This document shows positions 46,657 through 58,300 of a DNA stretch of 64,000 bases, piece after piece. Every line of letters starts with the position of its first letter. The stretch's first letter is position 1. This DNA comes from Thelonectria olida (Eukaryota; Ascomycota; Sordariomycetes; Hypocreales; Nectriaceae), in contig JAGPYM010000031.1 in assembly GCA_020736575.1 (NCBI GenBank), forward strand, positions 62,001-126,000, written 5' to 3'. The notes under the pieces were generated by a model. It was not told the DNA's origin and searched no databases. It saw only the letters and a program-made list of their open reading frames with translations. Made by a program: the position numbers and the translations under genes.

Positions 46657-47598
46657 ATGATTCTCCCGCTCATCAAACTGGCCTTGCACCTCTCTCCAGA
46701 ATGGCCATTTCTGCCCAACTCGCCTTCCGGCGTCGTCGCTCAATTCAGCGCGCGCGAATCCGACAGCCCAGGCGACATTGGGCTTGTTGATATTCAAGGC
46801 TGGAATGGCACTGAGTGGCCGGCCTACATGGATCACCGGCAGAACAGCTCTCTCTTCATCGAGCTCGGTGGAGACCCCGACGGGTGGACGGCAGCCCATG
46901 TCCACAAAGACGCTGGGTTTGGGGGCATCGGACATCACGGTGTCAAGGGCCTAGTGCCCAGCAGGTCTGAGATCTACATGGCGTACAATGTGCAGTTTGA
47001 AGAGGTGGATTACGGTACTAGTATTTGGCAGTGGTGCGTTCTATCGCGACGTTTCTATTTACTCAACCGCTAACGTGTCCAAGGACAAACAATGACAACA
47101 CAACCATGGGCGGTGACCCTTCCCCAGCTTCCCTCGTCTTTCGCACCGACGCAGATGGCCACGAGAACCACACCCTGTGAGTATTCATCTCCCCTTGCCA
47201 AATGGGTACTAACATTACAAAGTCATCTGGAAGCACAGCCTGATCCAACGTATCTTCTCGAAAAGAGCAGCGTCTGGAGCCAGGAACTGGAGATGGGCAG
47301 AAACTACAGTTTCGGCATCGTCGTCAACACCCACGAGACTGAAGGGTTCATCCAGCTATACCTCGATGGTAACCTGACTACCTTGACGGACCCTTTCACT
47401 GGCAATCGCACCCAACAGCTGGCGGGCAATTTCTGGCCTGGGCCGATAAGCAGCTCCGATCCTAAATTCGGGCTTTGGGGAGGCGACAACGTGAATTGCG
47501 ACAGTTACATCTATGATGTCGTAATCGCAACCCGATTTGATAAAATGGCAGAAATAGCTCGGATCAACGACGCTGACGGCACTGTCGTCTTACCGTGA
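46657..47598 (+). CDS. ConA-fold protein resembling fungal polysaccharide lyases
   Basis: Three exons (46657-47033, 47084-47176, 47223-47598) give 281 residues, all in phase. Visible pieces include WPAYMDHRQNSSLFIELGG, VQFEEVDYGTSIWQW, LEMGRNYSFGIVVNTHETEGFIQLYLDGN and the closing SDPKFGLWGGD...YIYDVVIAT. The last is the beta-sandwich ending of alginate/glucuronan-lyase-like (PL7/PL20-type) and related proteins. The N-terminus has only a weak hydrophobic start (MILPLIKLALHLSP), so secretion is uncertain. The fold is inferred; catalytic residues could not be placed with confidence. Confidence 0.7.
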
Positions 47599-47713
47599 TC
47601 TCAGTCAAACAGTTATGTAGATAGGTGATAGATAGCAGCACGAGGGATGAAGAATGTTTGAGTGCCTGTTCGCAAAAATATTCGCTTATTCATATTTATA
47701 CCTTTAAACTCCC

Positions 47714-49369
47714 TCAAGCTAGACTTATGTTTAGACTATAAGGGTTGACATATCTAGACCAGTCATTTTGCTTCACATCCACCAACCGACTCTCATGGTC
47801 GTCGTGTAAATCAAGGTCGCGCATCCGCCACACTTTGCGAATCACGGCTGCAGTTCTCTCGACATTGGCTAATGCTACTCCGGACATGGCATCGAGAATC
47901 TCCAAGACTAATCGTCTGCCGGAAACAAACTCGCCCGTCATCAAGTTCTCATAGCTCTCCTCGTCGTCGAGCGGGTCCAATTCGACCGCCGCCGTGAAGA
48001 GCGGGAACATGAGGCCAGAGACGCATCCCAATACGACCAAGTCCATGGTTTCCTGCAGGATCTGCTTGACAAGGTTGGAAGCGCGTGGGCTGGCCGGCGT
48101 GTCGTCGTCAACCAAACAATAATAGTACAGCTCCACCGACGCCTTTTTGAGATATTCAGAACGTATCAAGGTGTCGTCGAGGCCAATAACTGCGCTTCGT
48201 ATGTCGAACGACGATGATTCTTGGCCGAGAACCTCTGCATCCCTCGCAAGGACATCGACGGAAACATTCTCCCGGTCCCGCGCTCGAGCAAGCTCAGTAA
48301 TTCGAAAGATGATGGACGTCAACGTGGAACTGCATCCCGTCCATATATCGTAGCCCCGGCGATCTGCGCTCTGCCAGTACTCGAGGCCAAAGATGGGCGC
48401 GTTTCCGCAGGCCGTTCTACTAATGACGTCTTGGTAGGCAAAGAAGCGCTCCGAGAAGCGGACAAGTTGCCCGTTCTCATCATCGTCACTGGAAGACGGC
48501 AGCAATCGGCGTCGGTGTCGAATAAAATCTTGTCCGGCTCGCAAGTGAATGACCCAGCGGTGATCGCAATTATCCAGAATTTCGTCTAGACATAGAAACA
48601 TCATGGCCACTGGGATTTGAGAATCTGAAACCACGTCGGTTGCCATCTCTGATGATTCAAGGAGCTGTCTCACCGCCGTCAATACTCTCCCTTTGAGAGA
48701 CATGGCCACTCGAGTCCATTTAGGGTCAGTGAGACTCCGATGCCGCGCTGCGAGCGCCATAACAGACATTAATATGTAATCTCGGCCTCCCGAGGCAAAG
48801 AGTGGTATCACCAGGCTGGCGAATGGAGACGTAACGCCGGCTGATGGAACTGTAAGTGGGCACAGCCGACTTAGGTAGTATTCAAGCAGGCTGCTGTCGA
48901 AACCCATAAACGTAGGGTACGGCGAGATGTGTGGTGATAAATGGGCGGATGCAAATCGACGATTCGCCTTGGCGATTTCTAGGCCTGGTCGTGGGTATTC
49001 CGCTAAATATTCCATCCGCTCAGCCGGATCGGGTTCAAAGTCGGAGAGAGACAGATTGACGAAATGATACGAAGATATGTTTGGTGTTCTCAAAAACATA
49101 TCTGCATGTTGAGTGACGGGGCCTGTCTGCGCCGGCTTTCCGTCTTTACTCCACGCGCCCTCCCTCCCAAATGCAAGGCCACGAGCGACAAACTCGGACT
49201 CCCACTTGAGCTGCACATTGCGTTCACAGACCAGCCCGCGCGAGGAACAGTTGCGGCAATGGGGCTTCTGCTCATCACACTTGACCTTGCGACTCCGGCA
49301 TGTCAGACATCCGGTTCGCGTGCGTCGTCGAACTGGGCCACTTCGATCAGCAGAGGGGCGACGAGGCAT
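47714..49369 (-). CDS. Zn2Cys6 transcription factor with fungal-specific TF domain
   Basis: A single exon of 551 residues from ATG 49369 (MPRRPSADRSGPVRRRTRTG); an ATG at 49423 would add 18 residues. The zinc cluster is GCLTCRSRKVKCDEQKPHCRNCSSRGLVCE (C-x2-C-x6-C-x6-C-x2-C-x6-C). It is followed by a helical regulatory region of the type 2 fungal-specific TF domain (LLEYYLSRLCPLTV, DYILMSVMALAARH, ATDVVSDSQIPVAMMFLCLDE, GYDIWTGCSS). It should act in the nucleus. It is convergent with the ConA-fold gene 115 bp away, and its upstream side faces the relic at 49.83 kb. Targets unknown. Confidence 0.93.
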   Translation of the reverse strand: MPRRPSADRSGPVRRRTRTGCLTCRSRKVKCDEQKPHCRNCSSRGLVCERNVQLKWESEFVARGLAFGREGAWSKDGKPAQTGPVTQHADMFLRTPNISSYHFVNLSLSDFEPDPAERMEYLAEYPRPGLEIAKANRRFASAHLSPHISPYPTFMGFDSSLLEYYLSRLCPLTVPSAGVTSPFASLVIPLFASGGRDYILMSVMALAARHRSLTDPKWTRVAMSLKGRVLTAVRQLLESSEMATDVVSDSQIPVAMMFLCLDEILDNCDHRWVIHLRAGQDFIRHRRRLLPSSSDDDENGQLVRFSERFFAYQDVISRTACGNAPIFGLEYWQSADRRGYDIWTGCSSTLTSIIFRITELARARDRENVSVDVLARDAEVLGQESSSFDIRSAVIGLDDTLIRSEYLKKASVELYYYCLVDDDTPASPRASNLVKQILQETMDLVVLGCVSGLMFPLFTAAVELDPLDDEESYENLMTGEFVSGRRLVLEILDAMSGVALANVERTAAVIRKVWRMRDLDLHDDHESRLVDVKQNDWSRYVNPYSLNISLA

Positions 49370-50100
49370 GGTATGCAGTGATGCAGGGGTGACAGCTGTG
49401 GCGTGGTGGATGGGGGTCAACAATGTCGGGTCTCATCGACTGAGCCAGACGGCTGGGTATGACGGGTTCAATGGGTATGAAGGATCCAATGGAGCCTGTG
49501 CTTGTCATAGGCTTGCACTGCATGTCAAGAGCAGTTCGTATGACGGGCTCCTCCTCTGATAAATGAATTAATCACCTGATATTCTGAAGCTCGTCCAGGC
49601 AGGTCGGCACCAGCGGGGACGAAACGCGAATCTGAAAGTCGCCCCAGACTAATGCCACCTTGGAAGGTGTCAATCTAACGCCCCTTTATAAGAATATCCC
49701 ATTCTCAGCTGCCCCGACGCTCCCCAGCAGCTCACTTCTTGGAGTCAGGGCAGTAGGGCGTCCATACCAACTGCACACACTCGCACTCACGTAGCAGTCA
49801 ACTAAAGCTCTTGGACTATTCCAATCACAATGATAAATTAGACAGTCAATTCTACTAGCCATTCTCTTGTTCGCTTCTACTGTCGCTCAGTCTCACGTTA
49901 GTCATGTTACTCCACCATCTGTTAGCATGGCTGCATGGCCAGTATTTCAGTAGAAATGGTCCCGTGTAAAGTCTCATAGACTTGTTCAATTCACGCGATA
50001 ATGACTTCTAGCCAAGTACTTAGACGCTGTGCTACCATTCTATGCCCATCGCTACCATAACTCCAGTCTAACTCAAATATAAAAAAAGTACTGCATCGCA
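49370..50100. other. intergenic, with a relic exon
   Basis: About 730 bp upstream of the TF. It contains a TATA-like tttataag at 49685-49692 and the decayed signal-peptide exon described separately. Nothing else coding follows before 50,101. Confidence 0.45.
49830..49896 (+). pseudogene. relic first exon of a small secreted protein
   Basis: After an ATG at 49830, the frame starting at 49843 reads QSILLAILLFASTVAQSH, a textbook fungal signal peptide, immediately before an intron-like donor gttagt at 49897. The ATG is out of frame with it (ATG ATA AAT TAG), so at least one indel has occurred. A TATA-like element lies about 140 bp upstream. No matching second exon is recognisable downstream. 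Confidence 0.45.
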
Positions 50101-50972
50101 CTACACCTTCTGAAGGTAAATGTAAGAAAAGAACCAGTCAAGCTGCTGGCCACCTGCAGTGATGCTGAGTTCAAAGCTTCCCTGGCCCGCATCAACCGGA
50201 TGAACAGTGAATTCCGGCGTGTAAACGCCCCAGTCGCCAACTTGCCCAGCCTTGGAGCCCTCCTCGGGACTGTACTCAAAGATGAGCTCATCATGGGCAG
50301 CGACAAACAATTCCAGCTTGCCGAGGTCGGTTTCGCCAGGCTTGTTGGTCTTGACCTGAAATCCCAGTCGATAGGTCGCCCCAGGTTCCAATGGAAAGTT
50401 GGCCGAGTAGAAGATTCTGGCCGATCCGCTGTCTGTTGCTTCCAGCACTCTGAATACCTTTCTTCCATCGACGCTCTGTGTGTCAAAGAAAAAGGTGTCG
50501 TCTGTCTCGGTCGTCATGGACCAGTCGTCTAGGCTTTCCACGGCATTGAAGTTGATGTCGAAGAGAGCGTTGTCTGACGGCTGTTAGTAATTGCAAGCCA
50601 GATGGTGAGTGATCGCTTACTTGAGCAGCCGAAGCATCCCATTTCATACCACACATCCCAAGAGTAGGTGTCATCGAACCAGTTGAGGTCGCCCAAAGCC
50701 TTGCCGTACATTGTGCATCGTCCTCCCCGTGAATCCCTGTACGAGATGGTCTGACAGCCTTCATTCGCAGCGCAGTAGGCAGCGCACTCTTCGAGACTCA
50801 GCCGCTCGACGGCGAACAACTTCCCCTCTTCGCCAGACAGGAATCCGGACTTGGCACAGGCGGTGCCGTCTGGGCCGGGCATCTGTTTGGAACAGGTGAA
50901 GGGCGCGGTGCCGGCGGTGACGATTCCAGCGAAGGCAGTGAGAGCCAAAAGAGTAAAGGATTTTGACGGCAT
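50101..50972 (-). CDS. secreted protein with Apple/PAN-like domain and C-terminal beta-sandwich
   Basis: Two exons (50972-50621, 50573-50101) give 274 residues. The ATG at 50972 starts a clear signal peptide (MPSKSFTLLALTAFAGIVTA). Residues about 25-115 form a cysteine-rich PAN/Apple-like domain: LSLEECAAYCAANEGCQTISYRDSRGGRCTMYG, as in fungal cell-wall-associated proteins. The second half (MTTETDDTFFFD, GATYRLGFQVKTN, FELSITAGGQQLDWFFSYIYL) looks like a carbohydrate-binding jelly-roll of the kind found C-terminal in fungal adhesins. The second exon joins in frame only if the acceptor is the second AG (ccgtcag). It may bind wall or host glycans (inference). Confidence 0.8.
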
Positions 50973-51804
50973 CGTGAGTTTCTGGGAAATGAGACAAAGG
51001 AGATGTGAAAATGAGAAGAAATGTTGGTGTTTATTGCCTAATGCGTCTGCAAGCAGTGATGGACGACATCCTGCGCGCACTATATATCTGAACTCATGAG
51101 GGATCCCATTGCGCATCATTTCGGTGACTGCTGCGGCTGCCAGTGGGCGGCATGGCCGTCGTTCTGTGGGATGTAAGCGGTGTTTGACCGCTTCAGCCTG
51201 AGAGTATGTCCCACAGTCGCGACTAATCCAAATGAAGATCAAGACGTTGAACGGGAAGCGTCCGCGAGCAAGAATAAGCCGCCAGCCCCAGTTGCGATGT
51301 TACTCAAGGCCCGAAATTGGTGGTTGGTTCATCTTGATCGCCGACCTTGATGATGCCCGCAGATCGGTAACAGACAGATCTAACAGGGATCAAGACGAAT
51401 CGACAGCGAGAGCATCGCATTGGGGCAGCCCCATCACGGCGTTGCCGACTGGAGAACCCTGTCTGCAGCTCCGAAGCTCGCCGATGCTTCTCGGTGTTGA
51501 GGCGATGAGATGCATGCTTGCATCGGGCTTTACAAGGCATCAAGCTAGCATGCATCCCCTGTCGAGGCGAATTGACAGCCAAAAATGCCCTGCGAAAGTT
51601 GCCCGTCTTCTGTTCTTCCTTGGGGACAAACCTACTGCACATCGCCATCTCACATTCAACAACTTCAGTCGAACTGATCGCAGTTCTATGACCTCTTCAT
51701 AAATATATTCGTCCCTAGTAAGTGAAATAAAACTTATCAAACCCCGTTACTTTTCTACGACGACCCTCATCCAAGCCCATTCACAACGTCCGCTGCAACA
51801 CAGT
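50973..51804. promoter_or_regulatory. upstream region of the PAN-domain gene
   Basis: About 830 bp. A TATA-like tatatat at 51081-51087 lies about 110 bp upstream of the PAN-domain start. No supported gene; the + frame at 51232-51702 has no domain. Confidence 0.4.
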
Positions 51805-53353
51805 CTATGCCGCAATCACTTCAGGCGCAACATCAGCCGTGTGCGCCTCCATGGCCTCGTTGACTTGCAACGTCACCTTTTCCCATGCAACCGAGCCCGC
51901 AAGCTCGGCAAAAGTGTCTGCGATGACTCTCTCGACGCGACTCACGATATCATCCACATCAGCCTCCGAGACAATGTAGGGCGGGCAGATCAGGAAGTGG
52001 TCTCCGGCATAACCGTCGTAGGTTCCGTTGGCGTTGAACAGCGCAACTTCGTAGCCCTTGCTCATGCCTCGGGAATGCATCAATCCATGCAGGTTCAAGC
52101 TCGCGGGGAAGGGCACCTTGGTCTCCTTGTCGGCAACGAACTCGACCGCCCAGAACAACCCTCTTCCGCGAACCTCACCGACGTATGGGTGGTGAGCCAG
52201 AGTCTCCTGGAGTCGCTTGCCGAGATACGCGCCAATGTCTCGAACCTTGGCGACCAGGTTATCCCTCTGAATGATGGTCTGCACCTTCAAGGCAGCAGCC
52301 GCAGCGAGGGGGTGCGACATGTATGTCTGGCCGTGGGCAAACGACTTGCCAGACCTTTGGAACGAGTCGACCAGCCAAGAGTTGACAAGGACAGCCGAAA
52401 TGGTTCCATAACCGGCGCCAAGGCCCTTTCCAACTACCTGGATATCCGGGACGACGTTCTCTTGCTCCCAAGCGTGAAGAGTGCCGGTGCGACCCATGCC
52501 GCACATGACTTCGTCGAGAATCAACAACGCGCCATACTTTTCACACACTGCCTTCATGGCTGCAAAGTATCCGCGAGCGGGAAGGGCACACGCGCTCGCC
52601 TAGTAAATGTTAGCACATGATCACACAGAGGATGGAACGACGCACGCTTCCTCCGACAGTTTCCGCTACGAAAGCGCAGACCTTGTTGGGTCCGATCCTC
52701 TGAAACTCGTCGTCGAGCTCCTGTGCCAAGCGACGGACATAGTCTTCCTCAGTCTCGCCCTTTCGCAAGCCGCGATACGTGCTGCAAGCAGACACACGGG
52801 ACGCAGTCTGAGGGATCAGTTGGACGAAAGGATCCTTGCGGACTTTGAAGTCGCCCAGAGTCAGGGCTCCAAGGGTCGCGCCATGCCAGGCTCCGGTCCT
52901 GGAGATGAAGCAGCTTCGCTCGGGCTCAGGGGTGGCAAGATGGGCGAAATGCGTCTTGGCCAACTTGAGGGCCACTTCTACGGCTTCGGATCCTACGGAA
53001 GGTCAGAGCAGTTCAGGAGATGATGGCGAGGACTTACCTGATCCGCACAGAACAGCCTTTGACATGTGTCCGTGTGTGGACTCGACGAGAAAGTCGGCAA
53101 GGTCCTCGGCAGACTTGGTCTTGTAAAAGCCAGGATGACAGTAAGCCACGCTCGTCAGCTGCTGGACCATGGCTTTCTGGACCTCCTGGTTATCATATCC
53201 TAGACACGCGACAGCTGCACCGCTCGTGGCATCCAGAATCTGTCTGCCATCGCTGGTGTTGAGGAAGATGCCGGTGCCGGATTCGACAAGCGCAGCGGGG
53301 TGCTTCTCAAAGTTCTTGTAGAGGAGGCTGTTCTTTGGACCTTGGGAACCCAT
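51805..53353 (-). CDS. class III PLP-dependent aminotransferase
   Basis: Three exons (53353-53038, 52992-52646, 52599-51805) give 485 residues from the ATG at 53353 (MGSQGPKNSLLYKN). Family landmarks are YLD/ILDATSGAAV near the start, VLCGSGSEAVEVALKLA (phosphate-binding cup), SRTGAWHGATLGALTLG, LILDEVMCGMGRTG (Asp that contacts the pyridine nitrogen), and DIQVVGKGLGAGYG with the PLP-binding lysine. After these comes the small-domain VRGRGLFWAVEF. It should move amino groups between an amine or omega-amino acid and a keto acid; phospho-lyases of ethanolamine phosphate also belong to this fold. The start region is divergent from the kinase-like gene at 54096, with a TATA box 90 bp upstream. 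Substrate not determinable. Confidence 0.93.
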
Positions 53354-54095
53354 TGTGAAACGAAGACTGTCAGGACAACTGAGTGTTGGTTCTTGGTATG
53401 AATGGATCGAATTCCAGCTATCGACAGCATCGAGGTCCCCTTTATATAAGTGCTCCCTCCTGCTGCCCCTTTCCCCTCTCCTCGACGTCAAGCGAGGGAT
53501 TGAAGGCGTCCTGAGACCTCCTGGTTGCATACGCGCGCAAGACTGAATTGAGTTCTGGTGTTCGTCTGGTGGTGCCCAGCCCCTATTTCGCCATCTCGCA
53601 GGGATACTGACGTTCATCGCACCAATTACGCCACAGAAGTGCTTCTTCACGGTGAGACAGACTCAACTATAGACATGCCGTCTTCCTTTGTGGATATGTT
53701 GCCCAAGGAAGCTGCCGATCTCGCGGCGTGTTAAAGCAAGCTGAACCAAGTGCTCGACTAGCGGAAGCCTCAGCGGGCTCAGCCAAGGCCGACACGAAGA
53801 TCATTTCCACATTTGATTCCGTGCCGCTTCAATACCCGTCCCGTCCCGTGTGGAGCGGCACGGCATGCCCATGCCACATTATGCATGCTACCAATGTGGA
53901 GTGTTCTTGTGAGACTCTGAAATGACGGCGACGACGCAATTAATTGGGGTACAAGCCATGTTGAGGGAGAAGAACACTAGAACGGTCTAGTCCTACTGAC
54001 GTCGGTACGGAGGCGATTCCTGCCCAGCTCCCCTCGCCTTTTCTTCCAAGCAATAGTCGGTCGATTGGACGTATCTCTTCTTGCTTTGAGCAATC
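53354..54095. promoter_or_regulatory. divergent promoter region, aminotransferase / kinase
   Basis: About 740 bp between two divergent starts; likely shared control. No gene is seen. Confidence 0.5.
53441..53450 (-). promoter_or_regulatory. TATA box of the aminotransferase gene
   Basis: Reads cttatataaa on the minus strand, about 90 bp upstream of the ATG at 53353, inside a CT-rich leader. Confidence 0.45.
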
Positions 54096-55484
54096 ATGGC
54101 TGCAGACATCCCGTTCGTGCAGCACGTATTCGACACGGCCGATGCCGAAGCCTCGGCACTTGAATTGGCGCCCTTTCTCTTCCGAACTGGCCAGCCAAGT
54201 GAGGGGCAGATTCGCGTCAAGACGCTGACCGAAGGCACCACCAATGCAGTAAGAACGAAGTGCTGTCGATCCAATGCGTCGCTTACCATGCCCTACAGCT
54301 ATTCAAAGTGTCCGATGAGAAAACTGGCCCTCAATCGCAGCCTGAGAATGTCCTGATCAAGGTCTACGGCGAGGGCACCGAGATAACCATTGATCGAAAT
54401 AGTATGTCTCTGCTCGGATTCCAACCACATGCTGACCGATCAGAGGAAATCAAACTGCACTCTATCCTGGCCAAACACAACCTCGCTCCCTCCCTGTTGC
54501 TTCGCTTCGCAAACGGCCACGCATATCAGTTTCTCGAAGGCACAGCATGTTCGGTCGAGGATCTCGCAAACGAGAGAATCTGGCGCGGCGTTGCCCGAGA
54601 ATTCGCCAACTGGCATGCTGTCTTACCGACCGTCGACCTGGGGGTCCCTGATCGCATTGTCGACTTCGAGCCGAGCATTTGGTCGACGGCCAGGAAATGG
54701 CTCAACGCACTCCCGACCGAGACAGAGAAGCAGAGGACGAAAAAGGGTCTTCTGCACGACGAGTTTCAGCACCTGGTGAGAGAAATGTTGGGCAACGGTC
54801 CACGAGACCCAATGGTAAGGCATCCCTGAAAAAGAAGAGTGTTTGCTAAATCATTCAGGTCCTTGGACATGGAGACCTTCTCAGCGGCAACATCATCCTC
54901 CAGGAAGAAGTCAACTCGTCCAATGGCATTGCTGCAGCCAAGTTCATCGACTACGAGTGGGTATCCCAATCCTTGACAGTTCATGGCTGACGGCAGCAGA
55001 CACTCGACGTATTGCCCACGGGCATTTGAACTAGCGAACCACTTTGCAGAATGGACCGGGTTTGAGTGCGACTACAACCTCCTCCCGACCACTTCGACGC
55101 GTCTTGCATTTATTCGCGAGTATCTGCAGGCGCATCACGACATCATCAGAGAGCGGGACGGCTCAACCGGGTCCCTGCCGTCCCGTGTGACGCAGGCGGA
55201 GGTGGACCGTGTTATGGCCGAGGTGGATGCATTCCGGGGGTTCCCTGGCTTCTACTGGTACGTTCCGACCTCGACTGAACTGTCAAGAGGGCAATGTCTA
55301 ATACGCATGTCTCAGGGGACTCTGCGCTCTGATCCAGGCGCAGGCGTCGACTGGGTCGATCGACTTCGATTATGCGGGCTACGCGGACAAGCGACTGCTG
55401 GAGTATTGGGCCTGGCGCGGCAAAAGCAAGCAGGGAGCCAATGGGGCGGCGTCTCTGAGGGAGGAGAGATGGGCCGCGCCGTGA
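54096..55484 (+). CDS. ethanolamine/choline kinase-like protein
   Basis: Six exons (54096-54248, 54299-54401, 54444-54814, 54859-54956, 55000-55257, 55316-55484) give 383 residues with frame kept at each join. Landmarks of ethanolamine kinases are present. TEGTTNALFKV covers the nucleotide loop, then VLIKVYGEGTEITIDRNKEIKLH. The Brenner motif is VLGHGDLLSGNII (usual form HNDLLxxN), with FIDYEHSTYCPRAFELANHFAEWTGFECDYNLLP after it, and EYWAWRGKSK at the C-terminus. The asparagine before the catalytic Asp is Gly here (HGDLL), as in some kinases. It should phosphorylate ethanolamine or choline with ATP in the cytosol, the first step of the Kennedy pathway. Being divergent from a class III PLP enzyme, it may be a specialised paralogue. 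Confidence 0.9.
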
Positions 55485-56082
55485 TTCGGGCCCGGAAGAC
55501 GAGATGCCGGCTCTTGATGTCTTGACAGGTTGATGCGTGGTGGATCATCTCTGCAGAGAGGTGGCTAGGTAGCTTTTCTTTGTGAGACATACAGGCCCTT
55601 GGACAAATGGTAGCGGCACATTCTCCGCACATGTCGTAGCTAGTATCCGTGTGGCGCCAATAATATGCAACATGGCACCAAGCCAAGGGGACACAGCTGA
55701 ACTAGACCTGCCGCCATTGTTCTAGACAATGTGACCATTCCTCCGAGCGGTGAGAATACGACCTATCTGGCGGGTGACTGTGATTTCTCTACAGGATGCG
55801 TACGTACGGCTAGAACATTGCGTACTTTTTCGCCTCATTTGCCGCCAGACCCAGACCCACGAGTCGCTGTCACCGCGCACCAATGGCCCCTTGAGGCCAC
55901 CCATTGTGGCATCCCTTTGGCGTGCTGGGGCTTTGTGTCAATGAGGAATCGATGCTTCTTGATCGCTATGTGTCTGGTTTCTGAATAAAGCACTCGTTCT
56001 TCCGGTCGTCGTCGGTCGCACCGTCAGCACCCTCGTTCGTTCTCTTCAGCTCTCCCACCTGCCTGCAGGCTCTACAGTCAAC
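55485..56082. other. intergenic, no gene seen
   Basis: About 600 bp between the kinase stop and the MFS start. The last 100 bp before 56083 are CT-rich, typical of a fungal 5' leader. Confidence 0.5.
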
Positions 56083-57526
56083 ATGGCCGTGCAGAAACCT
56101 TTGGCTAGATGCCTCTCTTACATCGGCGCCGATGTCGTCTGGCAGTCCAGCTGGAATGTCAAGATCCTCGTCCTCCTGCGCATGGTTAGGCTGCTCGGGT
56201 ACGGAGGCACCACGTTTGTCCTGGCCCTGTATCTCAACGCCTTAGAGTTTAGCGATGCTCAGGTCGGCACCTTCATGACCATGACGCTGGTCGGCGACTT
56301 GGCCATCAGCTTTGCCCTCACCTACGTTGGCGATGCCATGGGAGTTCGATTGACGGCCGTCATCGGCGGTCTGTTGATGTGTCTCAGTGGCGTTGCCTTT
56401 GCCACGCTGGACAACTTCTGGCTCCTGCTGCTCGCCAGCATTGCAGGTGTCATCAATCCCAGGTACCCCAGGACCCTTCATGCCTTTGGGAACCCACGCT
56501 GACGCATGCATGAACAGTGCCAACGAAATCGACCCGTTCAAGAGCATCGAAGAGGCAGCCATCGCCCGTCTGAGCAGCCCGGAAACCCGCAACGAGGTGT
56601 TTGCCTGGTGGTCCATGCTGGGCATGCTCGGCACGGCTTCAAGCAACCTCCTCACCGGATGGGTCCTCGATGTCCTACAGAACTCGGGCTTCGAGAGGAT
56701 CCATACGTATCGTGTCATCTTTATGGGATACGCCGCCATGGGTCTTCTTAAGCTCTTTTGCTGCGCTCTCCTCGGCCCGGACGTCGAGTTAAAGGTCACC
56801 GAGAAGGGCGCACCTCAAGAAGACGAGCCAGACCTGACGGGAGAAGCTGGACCTCTTCTTGCGCGCACTGCCTCGAGGTCGACGTACGGAGCCGTCACAG
56901 AGGCCCATGGCTCCGAGACAACACAGCCCAAACGCATGTTCTCGTCCGCGTCGTTTACCTTCATGTGGCAGCTGTCGCTCGCCATGGCCTTTGACTTTGT
57001 CGGGTCAGGCCTGGCCCAGATATCGTGGATGACGTACTTTTTCAAACGAGAGTACGACATCCCCGAAGGCGCCTTGGGGTCGGCAACATTCACGGCGGGA
57101 ATCATCTCGTCAGTCCTGAACCTGGCATCGTCGCCGCTGTCCAAGGCAATTGGACAAGTGCAGACCATGGTCCTCTGCCATACCATCAACTCCATCTCCC
57201 TGTTGATGGTGTCGGTTCCGGCCAACAAGTTTGTAGCACTGGCCATTTTCATCTTCCGAATCGTCACTCGGGAGATTGACAATGCCCCTCGACAGGCATT
57301 CATCTCGGCCGGTGTTCTTGATGACGAGCGCACATCGGCAATGGGCGTTGTGAACATTGTCAAGACAGTCGGCAGCTGTGTTGGTTTGTATTCGACTGGC
57401 TTATTTGCTGGCATGGACCAATTTTGGCTCGCCTTTATTGTCGCTGGTGCCCTGAAGCTGGTGTACAACGTCTTAATTCTGACCTTTTTCTGGCGGAGGG
57501 CCCGGTCAGACAGTCATGTGTCGTAA
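56083..57526 (+). CDS. MFS transporter
   Basis: Two exons (56083-56462, 56518-57526) give 462 residues. Spans and loops include LRMVRLLGYGGTTFVLALYLNAL, GDLAISFALTYVGDAMGVR (MFS motif A position), and the family signature NPSANEIDPFKSIEEAAIARL. Also seen are ARNE-like ETRNEVFAWWSMLGMLGTASSN, a hydrophilic central loop of about 60 residues, and a C-terminal FRIVTREIDNAPRQAFISAGV and GVVNIVKTVG. I recognise this as an uncharacterised fungal MFS group (yeast YCR023C-like). Substrate unknown. It lies downstream of the kinase in the same direction. Confidence 0.9.
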
Positions 57527-58300
57527 TGCATAGAGGTCGATGACGTATTAGAGTATACAGGGAGGAATCGTAATAGCAGGTTCGAAATTAGGAGACCAAG
57601 GGTCGCATAGGCGGGAAGATTGTTTATTGCCTGTTTGCTCACTATCGACTAAAGCTAATCTATCACATACCTCACCTGCCGTGTCTTGTCTCATCTGACG
57701 AAATGACCCCTATTCGTTCACACTATCAGCGGGACGTTGTTCCACATGTCCCTAGGAGTCCTAGGACGCGTACTCGTCAACGGAACTATCTAGGCCTCGG
57801 TTAGAATTGCCCCTTGAAGTGGCAGAGCCCCTGCGCACCTATTCATGCCACAAGCACACATAAAGTCAGACAACGTCAATACTCGTACATATGGTCACCT
57901 ACAGTTTCCCCCACTCAGTAATGATCTACCGGTAAGACACGTCAGACACGGGACAAGCTGACAGCAGCCACCCTGCAGCGGACTGTTGTGGTCTAGACTG
58001 TGACTGAATGCCTTGCCTGCATATACTTTCCTGCTTAGGACGAAAGTGGCTGGCTGCGCAATCCTAAAGGGATGTGACCCGTGTGACTCGAGCACATTTG
58101 GTATAGTAGTTGTCAGCTGTTGCGGTGCGGAGAATGGGGGACGGCAGAGGTAGAATTACAAGTCGAATACGGAAAATACATAGTCTATGTAGTTTGAAGT
58201 CGAATAGTATTTATTCTGTCCTTTCGCAGCCCGTAACAAGATTCCTCATCCTCAGAAGGACAAGCTCATCTACTCCTACCTTAACCTCATCACTGCCACC
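57527..58300. other. intergenic, no gene seen
   Basis: About 770 bp. Contains nothing coding that I can support; presumably the promoter of the GMC oxidoreductase, whose ATG has a good accATGG context. Confidence 0.5.
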
